A stretch of 64,000 nt of DNA from Acidobacteriaceae bacterium (GTDB lineage: Bacteria; Acidobacteriota; Terriglobia; Terriglobales; Acidobacteriaceae), in contig JANXYB010000138.1 in the NCBI GenBank assembly GCA_025350325.1, positions 62,001-126,000 of the forward strand, read 5' to 3'. The position numbers and the translations under genes were made by a program. Below the pieces are notes generated by a model. It saw nothing but the letters and a program-made list of their open reading frames with translations. It was not told the origin of the DNA and did not search any database. This document shows positions 17,880 to 26,996 of this stretch, piece after piece. Every line of letters begins with the position of its first letter. Position 1 is the first letter of the stretch.

Positions 17880-20800
17880 TCAGAACGTTTGCCCCAGGCT
17901 AAAGAAGAAGTTGAAGTGCGCGGCCTCCCCAACGTGGGGATGCGAATCCGGAATGGAGAGCGAATAGTTGATGTTCACAGGGTAGATGGGCGGGTTGAGG
18001 TTGTAACTGAAATCCAGCCGGATGGGGCCAACGGGCGTATGGTAGCGCAAGCCTAGCCCCGCCGCGTGTGAGAAATAATTAAAACTGCATAGACCCTGTT
18101 TGCCGGTCGAAGTTGTGGGTCCGGCTGGAGTGGGATTGGGGTCATTGGACGAGAGTATTTTGCACGTATCGCGGTCAGGCTGTTTTACCCTGAGGGCGCT
18201 GGCCCATGCATCTCCAGCATTGGTAAAGACGTTGCCCATATCGTGAAAAAGCACAAAGCTCAAGCTGTCTCCGAAGAAGGGAAGCAACGGCGGTGGTAGC
18301 CGCATCTCGGTGCTGTTGACCAGGGCGCCTGCGCCGCCGATGGGGAAGCCGGTTTCAGGATCTCGTGGTCCAGCGGCATTGATGGGAAAGCCGCGCAGCG
18401 ACGTAGGCCCGCCACCATATAGCCGCTCTGGCAGTGGAACGAGCTCACCTTCAGCCGGACCATATGCGCGTTCCTGACCGTAGCGCGTATTGCGTGCGAG
18501 CACAAAGCGGCCTTTATCGAATCCATAAAAACTGGAATTGGTGGCGTCGAGGCGATTGAACTGCGCTTGCGCGCCGAATGATTCCTTAGACAGAAATTCC
18601 TGAAAGCTGGAGTATGTTCCGCGGCGCGCATCGAGCGGGGAATCACGCGTGTCGCGGATCCAGGTAATGCCGGGGCCAGCGACGCGGACCGCGGTGGCGA
18701 GTGCCTGAATTTCACGGGGACCAACCTGGAGACTATCCTCCGAGACCTTGACACGGCGAAAATTGAATTCGTAAACGAACGTGTTGGCCTTCGAGAGGCG
18801 AGATCCGGGGCTGTTGAAGTGTTCTGTCCATCGAATCCCGGTCTCGAGCTTCGATGCCACGTATGTAGTCACGTCCTGGCTGTTTGCGTAGCCTGCCGAA
18901 AAGGTCAGGCCAAAATTGCGGTTGCCATAAAAATGTGGATTTTGAAATAGAAGATTCACATTTTGCTCAAGCAGGCCATAGGTTGCGCGGAGCGAGGCGG
19001 ATTGCTCGCGGCCGAACAGATTGTTCCGCGTGATGTCAATGAGCACGCGCGGGCTGATGCCGGTTTTTCCGGCGGGATTGCATACGGTTCCACTGCTGGC
19101 GGCGATGCCTCTACAGTTGTTCTGCGGCGTGCCGGTCTGCGACTCGAACCCAAGGCCATAGGTCAGGGCCCATCGGCGGGCTTCGGTCACCTGTAGCAGC
19201 ACCGTCTTGTCCGTCTCTTCGCCGCCGGGATTTTGTACAGCAACGTTGACTTCGTTGAACAGTGCAAATTCATAAAGGTTGCGTTGCGTCTGAGCGAGCG
19301 CTGATTGATTGAGCGGCTCGCCGGCGTGCAGCATGATGGCGTTGGCTACCGTGTCGGGTCGGGTGTAATGCAGGCCAGTCAGCAACACCTTGCGTACAAA
19401 AATCTGTTGCCCTTCTACAATTCGGAAGACAACATCGACCTTGCTGGGGTCCGCCGCCTCAGTCTGCTGCTCTACATCTACGCGCACCTGGTCAAAGCCG
19501 CGGCTCAAATAATCTGTGATCAAAGCATCGCGATCGCCTGCCAGACTTAGCGGCGAAAGCAATTGTCCCGGAGCGGTATTCAGCAACCCCTGTAACTTTT
19601 CGATGTTCGACTTGACCGCACCGTCGAGGCGAAGGACGCCGACTCGTTGCTGATCGCCCTCGACAACGTGGTACACAACTGAGAGCGGCTCCGAAGTGCG
19701 GAGCGCCTGTGATTGTCCAGGCGCGGTCTGGTTGGGAATATCCCGCGTAAGCGTCTCGGCTGTGATTTTAGCTTTTGAAAATCCGTTGTTTTGATACACA
19801 GCTACGAGAGTGTTGATGTCGGCAGCGACCAGTGCCTGGCTGTAGGAGCCGTGCCGGTCGAGAGAACTGGCAGGGAGCACTGATAGCAGTTGTTCAAGCG
19901 TCTTGGAATCGAAATACTTATTGCCGGTAACCGAAACTTTTTGTACGCGCCTCCGCTGACCGAGGACCACGGTGTAGACGATCATCACCTGTTCAGCTTG
20001 AGAACTAGCCTGCTGGTGATCTACCTTGACATCGAAGTAGCCGAGTCGCTGGTAGTAGTCTCTCAGTCTACGATTGCCTTCGCTGAGCAAATCTTCGTCG
20101 ACAGTACCTTCCTCAAAGATAGGAATGATGTCCTTGAGGCGCTCAGCGCCAATCTTTGCGCCCTGCAATGCGACTTTGACCACGGGCCCGGCGGTGGCAG
20201 AGAAACGGAAACTGCTCTTTTTGGTTGCCGGCGCATAGACCTGCGATTCAATCTTGATTTCAGCTTCGAGGCGATCCTGCTTTTGATAGTGCTTGAGAAT
20301 GCCGTTCAAAGCCCGATTGCCAGTGTCATGGTCGATGCGCATCCCGGATCGTAAATGTGCGTAATGACGAAATGTTTCAAGGGTCATGCCTGGCTCGCCG
20401 GCCACTGCCAAGGCTCCGACCCTTGCCTGGGGTCCAGAAACGACCTTGAACGCAATATCGATGAGTTGATCTTCAGGGTGGCGTTTGAGGGTGTAGGTAA
20501 TCACTGGGTCGTGAAATCCATTATCAGCCAACGCTTGACGCATTCGTTCGAGGCTCTGCGTCAGTTGGTTAGAGGTGAAACGGGTTCCCGCCGAAAGCCG
20601 GCTGGCCCGTTCAAGTTGCGTATTGATGGTCGCCCCTTTGGCACCGTCAACCTTTACAACTCCAATAAACGTGCGCGGGACAGCTTTGAAGGTGAGCGAA
20701 ATTCCGTCGCCTTCGAGCGCGCCAGTCGCCTCGATAGTTTCGAAGAGTCCTGTAGCGAATAACTTGTGCAAGCTGCGAGCAACACTCTCACGGGTAAGGC

Positions 20801-21143
20801 CTGCGCCTACAATCTGGGCAAGATGGTCGGAAAGCGGAGCGAGTCGGTCTGCACGCACTCCTTCAAAAGATATGCGGCGGACCGGAAGGCCATACCAGCG
20901 GGCAAGCGAATCTTTGCGCAACTCATGTCGCTGCTCTATCGATTTCGCGTCGAATTCGCTGGCAGACCGGGCCGGGTCAGAAGCGGGCGCCGTGGCACCA
21001 TTGTTCTCATTTTGTTCGCAAGACGCCGGTCGGCAGGCCATCAGAATGCAAAGAAAAACGAACGTCGACGCCCATCTGCATATCCACTCCTTCTCGAGCT
21101 GGATCGCCAGATGTTCTTTTGCCACTCTCTCTCCCAAACGCAT
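17880..21143 (-). CDS. BamA/TamA-like outer-membrane assembly protein (POTRA repeats and 16-strand barrel; copy 1)
   Basis: About 1087 aa, longer than E. coli BamA (810). A hydrophobic signal (STFVFLCILMA) is followed by a series of POTRA domains, recognised by repeats such as RISFEGVRADRLAPLSDHL, VQKVSVTGNKYFDSKTLEQLL and VRKVLLTGLHYTRPDTVANA. The C-terminal third is a surface-antigen barrel: YGLGFESQTGT, LYGGGPTSLRGFPINAAGPRD (the GxxSxRGF loop motif essential for BamA/Omp85 function), LGLRYHTPVGPIRLDFSYNL and terminal FFFSLGQTF. ATG 21141-21143 is a compromise; no start has a clear ribosome site in frame (see findings). First gene of the bamA-like/surA-like/tamB-like operon, divergent from an ECF sigma factor gene. 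BamA versus TamA cannot be settled from the sequence. Confidence 0.87.
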   Translation of the reverse strand: MRLGERVAKEHLAIQLEKEWICRWASTFVFLCILMACRPASCEQNENNGATAPASDPARSASEFDAKSIEQRHELRKDSLARWYGLPVRRISFEGVRADRLAPLSDHLAQIVGAGLTRESVARSLHKLFATGLFETIEATGALEGDGISLTFKAVPRTFIGVVKVDGAKGATINTQLERASRLSAGTRFTSNQLTQSLERMRQALADNGFHDPVITYTLKRHPEDQLIDIAFKVVSGPQARVGALAVAGEPGMTLETFRHYAHLRSGMRIDHDTGNRALNGILKHYQKQDRLEAEIKIESQVYAPATKKSSFRFSATAGPVVKVALQGAKIGAERLKDIIPIFEEGTVDEDLLSEGNRRLRDYYQRLGYFDVKVDHQQASSQAEQVMIVYTVVLGQRRRVQKVSVTGNKYFDSKTLEQLLSVLPASSLDRHGSYSQALVAADINTLVAVYQNNGFSKAKITAETLTRDIPNQTAPGQSQALRTSEPLSVVYHVVEGDQQRVGVLRLDGAVKSNIEKLQGLLNTAPGQLLSPLSLAGDRDALITDYLSRGFDQVRVDVEQQTEAADPSKVDVVFRIVEGQQIFVRKVLLTGLHYTRPDTVANAIMLHAGEPLNQSALAQTQRNLYEFALFNEVNVAVQNPGGEETDKTVLLQVTEARRWALTYGLGFESQTGTPQNNCRGIAASSGTVCNPAGKTGISPRVLIDITRNNLFGREQSASLRATYGLLEQNVNLLFQNPHFYGNRNFGLTFSAGYANSQDVTTYVASKLETGIRWTEHFNSPGSRLSKANTFVYEFNFRRVKVSEDSLQVGPREIQALATAVRVAGPGITWIRDTRDSPLDARRGTYSSFQEFLSKESFGAQAQFNRLDATNSSFYGFDKGRFVLARNTRYGQERAYGPAEGELVPLPERLYGGGPTSLRGFPINAAGPRDPETGFPIGGAGALVNSTEMRLPPPLLPFFGDSLSFVLFHDMGNVFTNAGDAWASALRVKQPDRDTCKILSSNDPNPTPAGPTTSTGKQGLCSFNYFSHAAGLGLRYHTPVGPIRLDFSYNLNPPIYPVNINYSLSIPDSHPHVGEAAHFNFFFSLGQTF

Positions 21144-21325
21144 CGGCGTATCCAGGATGTCCTTTTGTGCATCTAAGTGACTAACTTTAGAGGCGCCATT
21201 CTCGGTTCTTCTTGACGGCAGCCGCCATTTGCACCGCTGCACCTTATACTAACGAGGGAAGTGACTTGACGCAGCATTCCTACTTGATAAGCACCCTGAT
21301 AGACACCGTTGACAAAAGGAAGCGC

Positions 21326-22015
21326 ATGCCCCGCCCCAAATCTCAAAAGCAGACGCCCGAAGCACTATCAACAGCACCCGTCCCTGAAGTAGAGAGCGCG
21401 GTTCAGCTTAGCGAACCAGCGGTGGCACTTGCTCCCCCTCCCCTCTCCCCGGAAGCAGAAATCCTGGCAAGGGCGCAGGCCGGGGATCATAACGCGTTTT
21501 CCCATCTTTACTCCCTACATAAGCGGCGAATTTATTCGCTCTGCCTTCGGATGGTGAGTAACGTAGCTGAAGCGGAGGACCTTACTCAGGAAGCGTTTTT
21601 GCAACTTCATCGCAAGATAGCTACGTTTCGTGGAGATTCCGCTTTTTCAACGTGGTTGCATCGACTGTCGATTAACGTTGTCTTGATGCATCTGCGGAAG
21701 AAGGGTTTACCGCTGATGTCTCTCGATGAGGCAATGGAGCCGTCGTATGACGACGGTCCTGGACGCAGCTTCGGGGCTCCCGATCTATCTTTGACCGGGT
21801 CAATTGACCGTCTGGCCTTGGAGCGGGCGGTCGCCGCGCTACCAGCTGGGTACCGGTTAATTTTTGTTCTTCACGATGTTGAAGGCTTTGAGCATAATGA
21901 GATTGCCGCCATGCTAGATTGCTCCGTTGGAAACAGTAAATCGCAGCTTCACAAAGCCCGGCTAAAGCTTCGCGATGCATTGCGAATCTCTCTCCGCAAA
22001 GGAGGGAAACGATGA
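21326..22015 (+). CDS. ECF-type RNA polymerase sigma factor
   Basis: 229 aa from ATG 21326, preceded by AAAAGGA; upstream codons in frame look non-coding. Begins with a Pro/Ala-rich tail (residues 1-45), then sigma region 2 (FSHLYSLHKRRIYSLCLRMV, AEDLTQEAFLQLHRKIATFRG, FSTWLHRLSINVVLMHLRKK) and region 4 (LPAGYRLIFVLHDVEGFEHNEIAAML, SVGNSKSQLHKARLKLRDAL). This is the extracytoplasmic-function class (RpoE-like group). The next gene starts within its stop (ATGA, 4-base overlap) and looks like its anti-sigma. Divergent from the BamA-like operon by about 180 bases, and upstream of lon. Its regulon is unknown; promoter sites were not identified with confidence. Confidence 0.92.
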   Translation: MPRPKSQKQTPEALSTAPVPEVESAVQLSEPAVALAPPPLSPEAEILARAQAGDHNAFSHLYSLHKRRIYSLCLRMVSNVAEAEDLTQEAFLQLHRKIATFRGDSAFSTWLHRLSINVVLMHLRKKGLPLMSLDEAMEPSYDDGPGRSFGAPDLSLTGSIDRLALERAVAALPAGYRLIFVLHDVEGFEHNEIAAMLDCSVGNSKSQLHKARLKLRDALRISLRKGGKR

Positions 22016-22266
22016 CTGCGGACACTAAATCTATGAGTTGCGAAGAATTTCAGAGCCAATTGGCGGAATTGATCGGCTCCGGCGTAGACGTGAGCAACGA
22101 CCCTCACCTTAAGAGCTGCCCACTCTGTCGCGAATTACTGAACGATCTTCAAACTATTGCCGATGCCGCGCACGAATTCTTCGCGAACCAACAACCTGCG
22201 AACGAATTATGGAAGAAAATCGAGCTTGCGATCAAGGATGAAGAGAGCATCGCGAAGCCAAAATAA
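22012..22266 (+). CDS. Soluble anti-sigma factor with ZAS (zinc-binding) motif
   Basis: 84 aa. MSCEEFQSQLAELIGS is the typical helical start of zf-HC2/ZAS proteins, and HLKSCPLCRELLNDLQ holds the H-x3-C-x2-C zinc motif. With the upstream Cys of SCEEFQ these give the four-ligand set of RsrA/ChrR-type anti-sigma domains. No membrane segment follows, so it is cytosolic, unlike RseA-type anti-sigmas; redox or zinc-linked release is possible. It overlaps the sigma gene by four bases, which is the usual arrangement for sigma/anti-sigma pairs. Function by family and position; not shown. Confidence 0.82.
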   Translation: MTADTKSMSCEEFQSQLAELIGSGVDVSNDPHLKSCPLCRELLNDLQTIADAAHEFFANQQPANELWKKIELAIKDEESIAKPK

Positions 22267-22577
22267 CCGGATTCAGTTATCTGGCTAGCGTCAACAGGCT
22301 GATCACGACACTCTCCATTCGATCAATATAGCCGATACATGTGTTGAGTATTCCGCGATGCGCGAATGCTCAATAAGAAGGATCGTGCCTTCGTCGGATT
22401 GCCACCACGGTTATGCGGAACGACGGATTGCGGTGCCACGTATCCGTTATCTACAGGATGTCAGGAGCTAGGTCGGGTATACGGTGTCAACGCACTCCGA
22501 ATTTCTGTAACGGGACTTTCTGAAACTTTTCAGCCTGTGCGCTGTCTAATCAAGGAAAGTTGATAAGAGGACACTCA
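22267..22577. other. Intergenic region upstream of lon, with an imperfect inverted repeat
   Basis: 311 bases without a convincing gene; a 65-codon frame here lacks a ribosome site and family resemblance. At 22344-22373, TTGAGTATTC(C)GCG is mirrored by CGCGAATGCTCAA (one substitution, one bulge); no T run follows, so an operator or leader structure is more likely than a terminator. The arms resemble the TTGAGT/ACTCAA of HAIR boxes, but the spacing is wrong for HspR. No clear -35/-10 was found. Confidence 0.4.
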
Positions 22578-25007
22578 ATGCCGAACCAGCCTTCGATTTT
22601 GCCGCCAGCAAATCCACAGAAAGATACTACCGGAGTTCGCCACATACCGGTGCTACCTGTCCGCGACACGGTTTTATTCCCGCATGCTGTTCTACCGCTT
22701 ACAGTTGGCCGCGAAAGTTCAATTCAGTTGATCGAATCGTTGGGTGAAGAGCGCTCCATTATCGTGACGGCGCAGCTTGATCCTCGTCTGGATGCGCCCA
22801 AGCCTGCGGATTTGCACGAAGTGGGTACCCTAGCCACCGTGCATAAAGTCGTTCGCATGCCGAATCAGAGCCGATTCGTGTTCACGGAAGGTGTTGAGCG
22901 CGTTCGACTTGTCCGCTACGTGCAGACCGAGCCGTTCATGATCGCGGAGATCGAGACTCTGCAGGATGCAGAGCCGGAAAGCACCGCAAGCGTCGAAGCG
23001 CTAGTGCGCAATGTAATTGGACAATTTCAGCAGATTGTGGCCGAGTCGGCGACGTTATCCGACGAATTACGGACTATTTCAGCGAATATCGAAGATCCTA
23101 GCCGGTTGGTTGATTTTGTCGCCTCATCGCTGCCATTTCTCACTACCGACGACAAGCAACTGCTGCTCGCGACGGAAAGCATTCCTGCACGTTTGGAGCA
23201 GTTGACCAAGCACCTCGCCAAAGAGCTTGAAGTGCAGCAGTTACGCACCAAGATCCAGAGCGAGGTACAGGACCAGGTTCAGCAGTCGCAGCGCGATTAC
23301 TACCTGCGTGAGCAGATGAAGGCTATCCAAAAGGAATTGGGCGAACAAGACGAGGGGCAACGTGAAGTCGATGAATTGCGCAAGAAAATCGATGACGCCG
23401 GTATGCCCGAAGACGTTAAAAAAGAGGCATTGAAAGAACTGTCGCGTCTCGGACGCATGTCCCCGATGGCCGCCGATTACTCGCTAACCCGTAACTACAT
23501 TGAATGGCTCGCGGTGCTGCCGTGGGACAAGAGCTCCGCTTCAAAGATCGACATCAATAAGGCTCGCGAGATCCTCGATGAGGATCACTACGAGCTGACC
23601 AAGGTCAAGGATCGCATTCTCGACTATCTCAGCGTGCTCGAACTCAAGCCCGATATGAAGGGGCCGATCCTGTGCTTTGTAGGGCCTCCCGGAGTGGGTA
23701 AAACCAGCCTCGGCCGGTCAATCGCCCGGGCTTTAGGGCGCAAATTCCAGCGGATTTCTCTTGGCGGCATGCACGATGAAGCCGAGATTCGCGGGCATCG
23801 GCGCACCTACATCGGAGCACTCCCAGGGCAGATCATTCAGAGCATTCGCAGGGCGGAAACCAACGACCCCGTGATCATGCTCGACGAAGTTGACAAGCTG
23901 GGACGCGATTTCAGAGGGGACCCTGCATCAGCTCTTCTCGAGACGTTGGATCCCGAACAGAACTTCTCGTTTCGCGATAACTATCTGGACGTGCCATTCG
24001 ACTTGTCAAAGGTGCTGTTTATCTGCACCGCGAACATGCTCGACCCGGTGCCGCCGCCCCTGCTCGACCGTATGGAACTGATCCCTCTACAGGGTTACAG
24101 TGAGGAAGAAAAGCTGCACATCGCAATGCGGTTCCTCATTCCGCGGCAGATCAAGGCCAACGGAATCACCGAGGAGCAGATCGAGTTTCCGGAGCCGGCC
24201 ATCAGGCACATCGTGCGCCACTACACGCGCGAAGCAGGCGTACGCAAACTGGAGCAAGTGATCGGCACGGTCTGCAGAAAAGAAGCGCGCCGCGTAGTTG
24301 AGGGTAAGGCGGAGAAACTGGTTGTCAACCGGGAAATTCTCAAGGACTTCCTGGGCGGGATTCAGGTTCGCGTCGAAACGGAAGTGGCTGAGCGCGTCAA
24401 GCGGCCCGGCGTTGCCGTGGGTCTGGCATGGACGCCGGCAGGCGGTGACATCCTGTTTATCGAGGCGAACAAGATGAAGGGCAAGGGTGGCTTCACCATG
24501 ACCGGTCAGATTGGTGAGGTCATGCAGGAATCGATGCAGGCCGCCTTAACCTGGGTCCGCTCAAACGCCGGCAGTCTTGGTCTGGATGAGGACTTCACCA
24601 AGGAAATCGACTTGCACATTCACGTGCCCGCGGGGGCGATTCCTAAGGACGGCCCATCCGCCGGCGTGACCATGGCCACGGTGCTTGCTTCGCTGCTCAC
24701 CAACACGCCGGTTCGTCCGTTGACGGCGATGACTGGTGAAATCACGCTGAGCGGAAATGTGCTGCCTGTCGGCGGCATCAAGGAGAAGTTTCTTGCTGCA
24801 CGTCGTGCGGGCGTGGAAACCATCATCCTTCCTGCCGAAAATCGCCAGGACGTTGAACAGGATTTAACCCCTGAGATGATTGCCAACGTGTCGATTCACT
24901 ACGCCAGCCGCATCGAAGACGTATTGGCAGTGGCACTGCCTCTGTTGAAGGCGCGGGCGGATGTCACGCCGATCGCACCGCAACGCAGCACTGAGGCAGC
25001 CGCATAG
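22578..25007 (+). CDS. lon: ATP-dependent Lon protease
   Basis: Cytosolic AAA+ serine protease that removes misfolded and regulatory proteins. 809 aa from ATG 22578, chosen because AAGAGGA lies six bases upstream; E. coli Lon is 784. The N-terminal LON substrate domain ([20 protein letters not shown]) covers about residues 15-210. The Walker [10 protein letters not shown] is near residue 368, Walker [11 protein letters not shown] further on, and the catalytic dyad is Ser in [19 protein letters not shown] (about residue 692) and Lys in [14 protein letters not shown] (about 735). Follows the ECF sigma/anti-sigma pair, which raises the possibility of envelope- or stress-linked control (inference). 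A rho-independent terminator ends the gene at 25033-25063. Confidence 0.98.
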   Translation: MPNQPSILPPANPQKDTTGVRHIPVLPVRDTVLFPHAVLPLTVGRESSIQLIESLGEERSIIVTAQLDPRLDAPKPADLHEVGTLATVHKVVRMPNQSRFVFTEGVERVRLVRYVQTEPFMIAEIETLQDAEPESTASVEALVRNVIGQFQQIVAESATLSDELRTISANIEDPSRLVDFVASSLPFLTTDDKQLLLATESIPARLEQLTKHLAKELEVQQLRTKIQSEVQDQVQQSQRDYYLREQMKAIQKELGEQDEGQREVDELRKKIDDAGMPEDVKKEALKELSRLGRMSPMAADYSLTRNYIEWLAVLPWDKSSASKIDINKAREILDEDHYELTKVKDRILDYLSVLELKPDMKGPILCFVGPPGVGKTSLGRSIARALGRKFQRISLGGMHDEAEIRGHRRTYIGALPGQIIQSIRRAETNDPVIMLDEVDKLGRDFRGDPASALLETLDPEQNFSFRDNYLDVPFDLSKVLFICTANMLDPVPPPLLDRMELIPLQGYSEEEKLHIAMRFLIPRQIKANGITEEQIEFPEPAIRHIVRHYTREAGVRKLEQVIGTVCRKEARRVVEGKAEKLVVNREILKDFLGGIQVRVETEVAERVKRPGVAVGLAWTPAGGDILFIEANKMKGKGGFTMTGQIGEVMQESMQAALTWVRSNAGSLGLDEDFTKEIDLHIHVPAGAIPKDGPSAGVTMATVLASLLTNTPVRPLTAMTGEITLSGNVLPVGGIKEKFLAARRAGVETIILPAENRQDVEQDLTPEMIANVSIHYASRIEDVLAVALPLLKARADVTPIAPQRSTEAAA

Positions 25008-25032
25008 ACGATAGGAAGCGAGCACCTGGAGA

Positions 25033-25063
25033 GGCCGGCGAATCTGCCGGCCCTTTCTATTTT
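25033..25063 (+). terminator. Rho-independent terminator of lon
   Basis: Perfect GGCCGGC/GCCGGCC stem (25033-25039 and 25046-25052) with a six-base loop, then a T-rich tail CTTTCTATTTT. It lies 25 bases after the lon stop. Confidence 0.9.
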
Positions 25064-25182
25064 GGCCAATAAATCTCGAGTTTCCAATGAGCTTTTTTTT
25101 CATAGCTCTGAGCGCGCACGGACTAGAGGAACGAGCGTTCTTGCCGATAAAAACGCTGAAGCCGAAGTGCGCGAGGATGACC

Positions 25183-26118
25183 ATGGACGCTTTACAGATG
25201 CCTGTTCCTTTACACCTCGTTGGTAATACAACGGAGCAGCAGAGCCTGATGCTGCAGGAATTTTTAAGTGAAGCAGCAAAGCATGCCTCCCGGACTGCGA
25301 TCAAACAGTTAGACCGGCAAAGCGCACAGGTCGTGCTCGATATGAACCGGGACCTCAGCACTGAAGTCGCGAATCTGATTGTCGAGACCATTCACCGCTA
25401 TACGGTGAGCGACAAGTACAAGAGTGAAGAAGTGGCGTCGGATCGCGTCTATCCACCCGCGTTCAAGGTACGGTCAATCGAGTTTCAAGTTACGGAATTG
25501 AGAAAAGCATTTCCGAGCCTCGGAGCCTGTATGGAAAAGATAGCGCGCAAGCCGTTGCCAGAGGGTGCCGAAAACTGGTTTGCGATTCCGCGTTGGCAGG
25601 CGCTGGCGCCGACCTACAGCGAAGCGGTAGAGATGATCATCGGCGCCCTTGGCAAGAAGCGGAAATTCCAAAATCGCATTGGCGGACGGATGGATGGAAG
25701 TCATTTACGTCAGACCGCTCGATCGAAGCTGGCTGACAAACTGGTCACCGATCAGCAGCAGGGATGCGACATTCTAGTTGTCGGTTTGCAAATAGGCATG
25801 CTTCATCGCGGCGTCTCGGCGCGCCGTGTGCGGGTGTCGCTGGCGGGCAATGAATTTGCCTTGGGTGCGTTCGCGTGTGGGTGCATTCTACTGACCCACC
25901 CCGAACGGCTGTCCTGCGAAGACACTTTGATGATCGATTGCGGTGGCGACGAGTATTCGTTGCAGGGCACCGTCAACTTTGATCGAACGCCGCTGTTTGA
26001 CTACGATATTTCCGGTGTCGAGTTCAGCGTCTTTTATGACGACCGGGCCAGCAATCTTTGGGGTACGCCGACGGGTTTCCTGGTAAAGCGGTCTGATCCC
26101 GGCACAAGCAGATTTTGA
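25183..26118 (+). CDS. Conserved-looking protein of unknown function
   Basis: 311 aa from ATG 25183 (GAGG six bases upstream; a longer frame to 25087 lacks support). I do not recognise a family. No signal peptide or membrane segment; the composition is globular, with helices (residues 15-75, EQQSLMLQEFLSEAAKHASR) and a mixed alpha/beta core. Residues 120-230 contain a basic-rich stretch (LGKKRKFQNRIGGR) and two Cys-containing segments (LGAFACGCILLTHPE, MIDCGGDEYSLQGTV). The C-terminus FSVFYDDRASNLWGTPTGFLVKR is aromatic-rich. Codon use is like its neighbours. It lies between lon and moaD-moaE with terminators or gaps on both sides, so it appears monocistronic. Role unknown. Confidence 0.7.
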   Translation: MDALQMPVPLHLVGNTTEQQSLMLQEFLSEAAKHASRTAIKQLDRQSAQVVLDMNRDLSTEVANLIVETIHRYTVSDKYKSEEVASDRVYPPAFKVRSIEFQVTELRKAFPSLGACMEKIARKPLPEGAENWFAIPRWQALAPTYSEAVEMIIGALGKKRKFQNRIGGRMDGSHLRQTARSKLADKLVTDQQQGCDILVVGLQIGMLHRGVSARRVRVSLAGNEFALGAFACGCILLTHPERLSCEDTLMIDCGGDEYSLQGTVNFDRTPLFDYDISGVEFSVFYDDRASNLWGTPTGFLVKRSDPGTSRF

Positions 26119-26270
26119 ATACATATAGACTTCCAAGATGCGTGAACGATGGCTTTCGCGAATAACAGCGGCTTGAGTGCGTGCTTCGGTCTACACCAGT
26201 CCGAGAGTGCATTAGCCCCGACCGATTTGCTGTCTGCCGCGTCTAACTGGCAGGCGGTATCCTTCTCTAG

Positions 26271-26996
26271 ATGCAGGTGCGAGTTCTCCCCTTTGGCGTT
26301 TTGAAAGAGACGCTTGGCCCGAATGGCCTAACGGTCGAGTTAGCCGGCGAGGCGACGGTCGCCAGTCTTCTTGCGCGGCTTGGCGCGCGCTTTCCGATGA
26401 TTGAATTGCGCGGCATCGCGGTAAGTGTGAACGCCGAATATGCTCAACCGGCATATGAACTCAAAGACAACGATGAGGTGGGGCTGCTGCCGCCGGTATC
26501 CGGTGGAACCGAATCTGTGCACGATGCGGAAGCTTCCATCGTCATTGCTCTGACGAGCGACGCCATCGATGCAGAAAAACTTGTTGCAGCCGCAAAGACC
26601 GGCGAAGATGGCGCAGTCGTCGTATTTGATGGCATAGTTCGCAACAACACGCGAGGCAGGAAGACGTTATACCTCGATTACGAGGCTTACGAAGAAATGG
26701 CCTTGAAACAGATGGATGGGCTGGCGCGCGACGCTCACGTTCGATTCAATGTGCGTCATGTGACCTTGGTCCATCGCCTGGGCCGCCTCAGAATCGGCGA
26801 AACCAGTGTGCTGATTGTTGTGGCCGCAGCCCATCGTGGGCAGGCGTTCGACGCTTGCCGGTGGTTGATCGACGCACTCAAAAAGACGGTTCCAATCTGG
26901 AAGAAGGAAACCTTCGTCGACGGCGCGGTTTGGGCCGATGGCGAACCATTTCCGGACGGCCTGGCAGTGGAGGGGACAGATGCGCCCTCAGCGTAG
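26271..26996 (+). CDS. moaX: MoaD-MoaE fusion, molybdopterin synthase
   Basis: Both subunits of molybdopterin synthase, which inserts two sulfurs into cyclic pyranopterin monophosphate, on one 241-aa chain. Residues 1-79 are MoaD (ubiquitin-like: VLPFGVLKETLG... NDEVGLLPPVSGG), ending in the Gly78-Gly79 that must carry the thiocarboxylate. Residues 85-225 are MoaE: FDGIVRNNTRGRKTLYLDYEAYEEMA, LRIGETSVLIVVAAAHRGQAFDAC and KTVPIWKKETFVDG. The Gly-Gly is followed by TES and not by a free C-terminus, so proteolytic release after Gly79 would be needed, as in the MoaX of Mycobacterium tuberculosis. No other moa gene is here. Its last 17 bases overlap the VWFA gene. Confidence 0.93.
   Translation: MQVRVLPFGVLKETLGPNGLTVELAGEATVASLLARLGARFPMIELRGIAVSVNAEYAQPAYELKDNDEVGLLPPVSGGTESVHDAEASIVIALTSDAIDAEKLVAAAKTGEDGAVVVFDGIVRNNTRGRKTLYLDYEAYEEMALKQMDGLARDAHVRFNVRHVTLVHRLGRLRIGETSVLIVVAAAHRGQAFDACRWLIDALKKTVPIWKKETFVDGAVWADGEPFPDGLAVEGTDAPSA

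Noticed and set aside
20063-20762. Several frames of over 60 codons inside the BamA-like gene
   Set aside because: They lie antisense or out of frame to a strongly supported 1087-residue protein.
22344-22373. True HspR HAIR operator
   Set aside because: The spacing between the arms is about 14-16 bases instead of 7 and the second arm differs; kept only as a weak finding.
22366-22563. 65-codon plus-strand frame before lon
   Set aside because: No ribosome site or family motif; better explained as the non-coding leader of lon.
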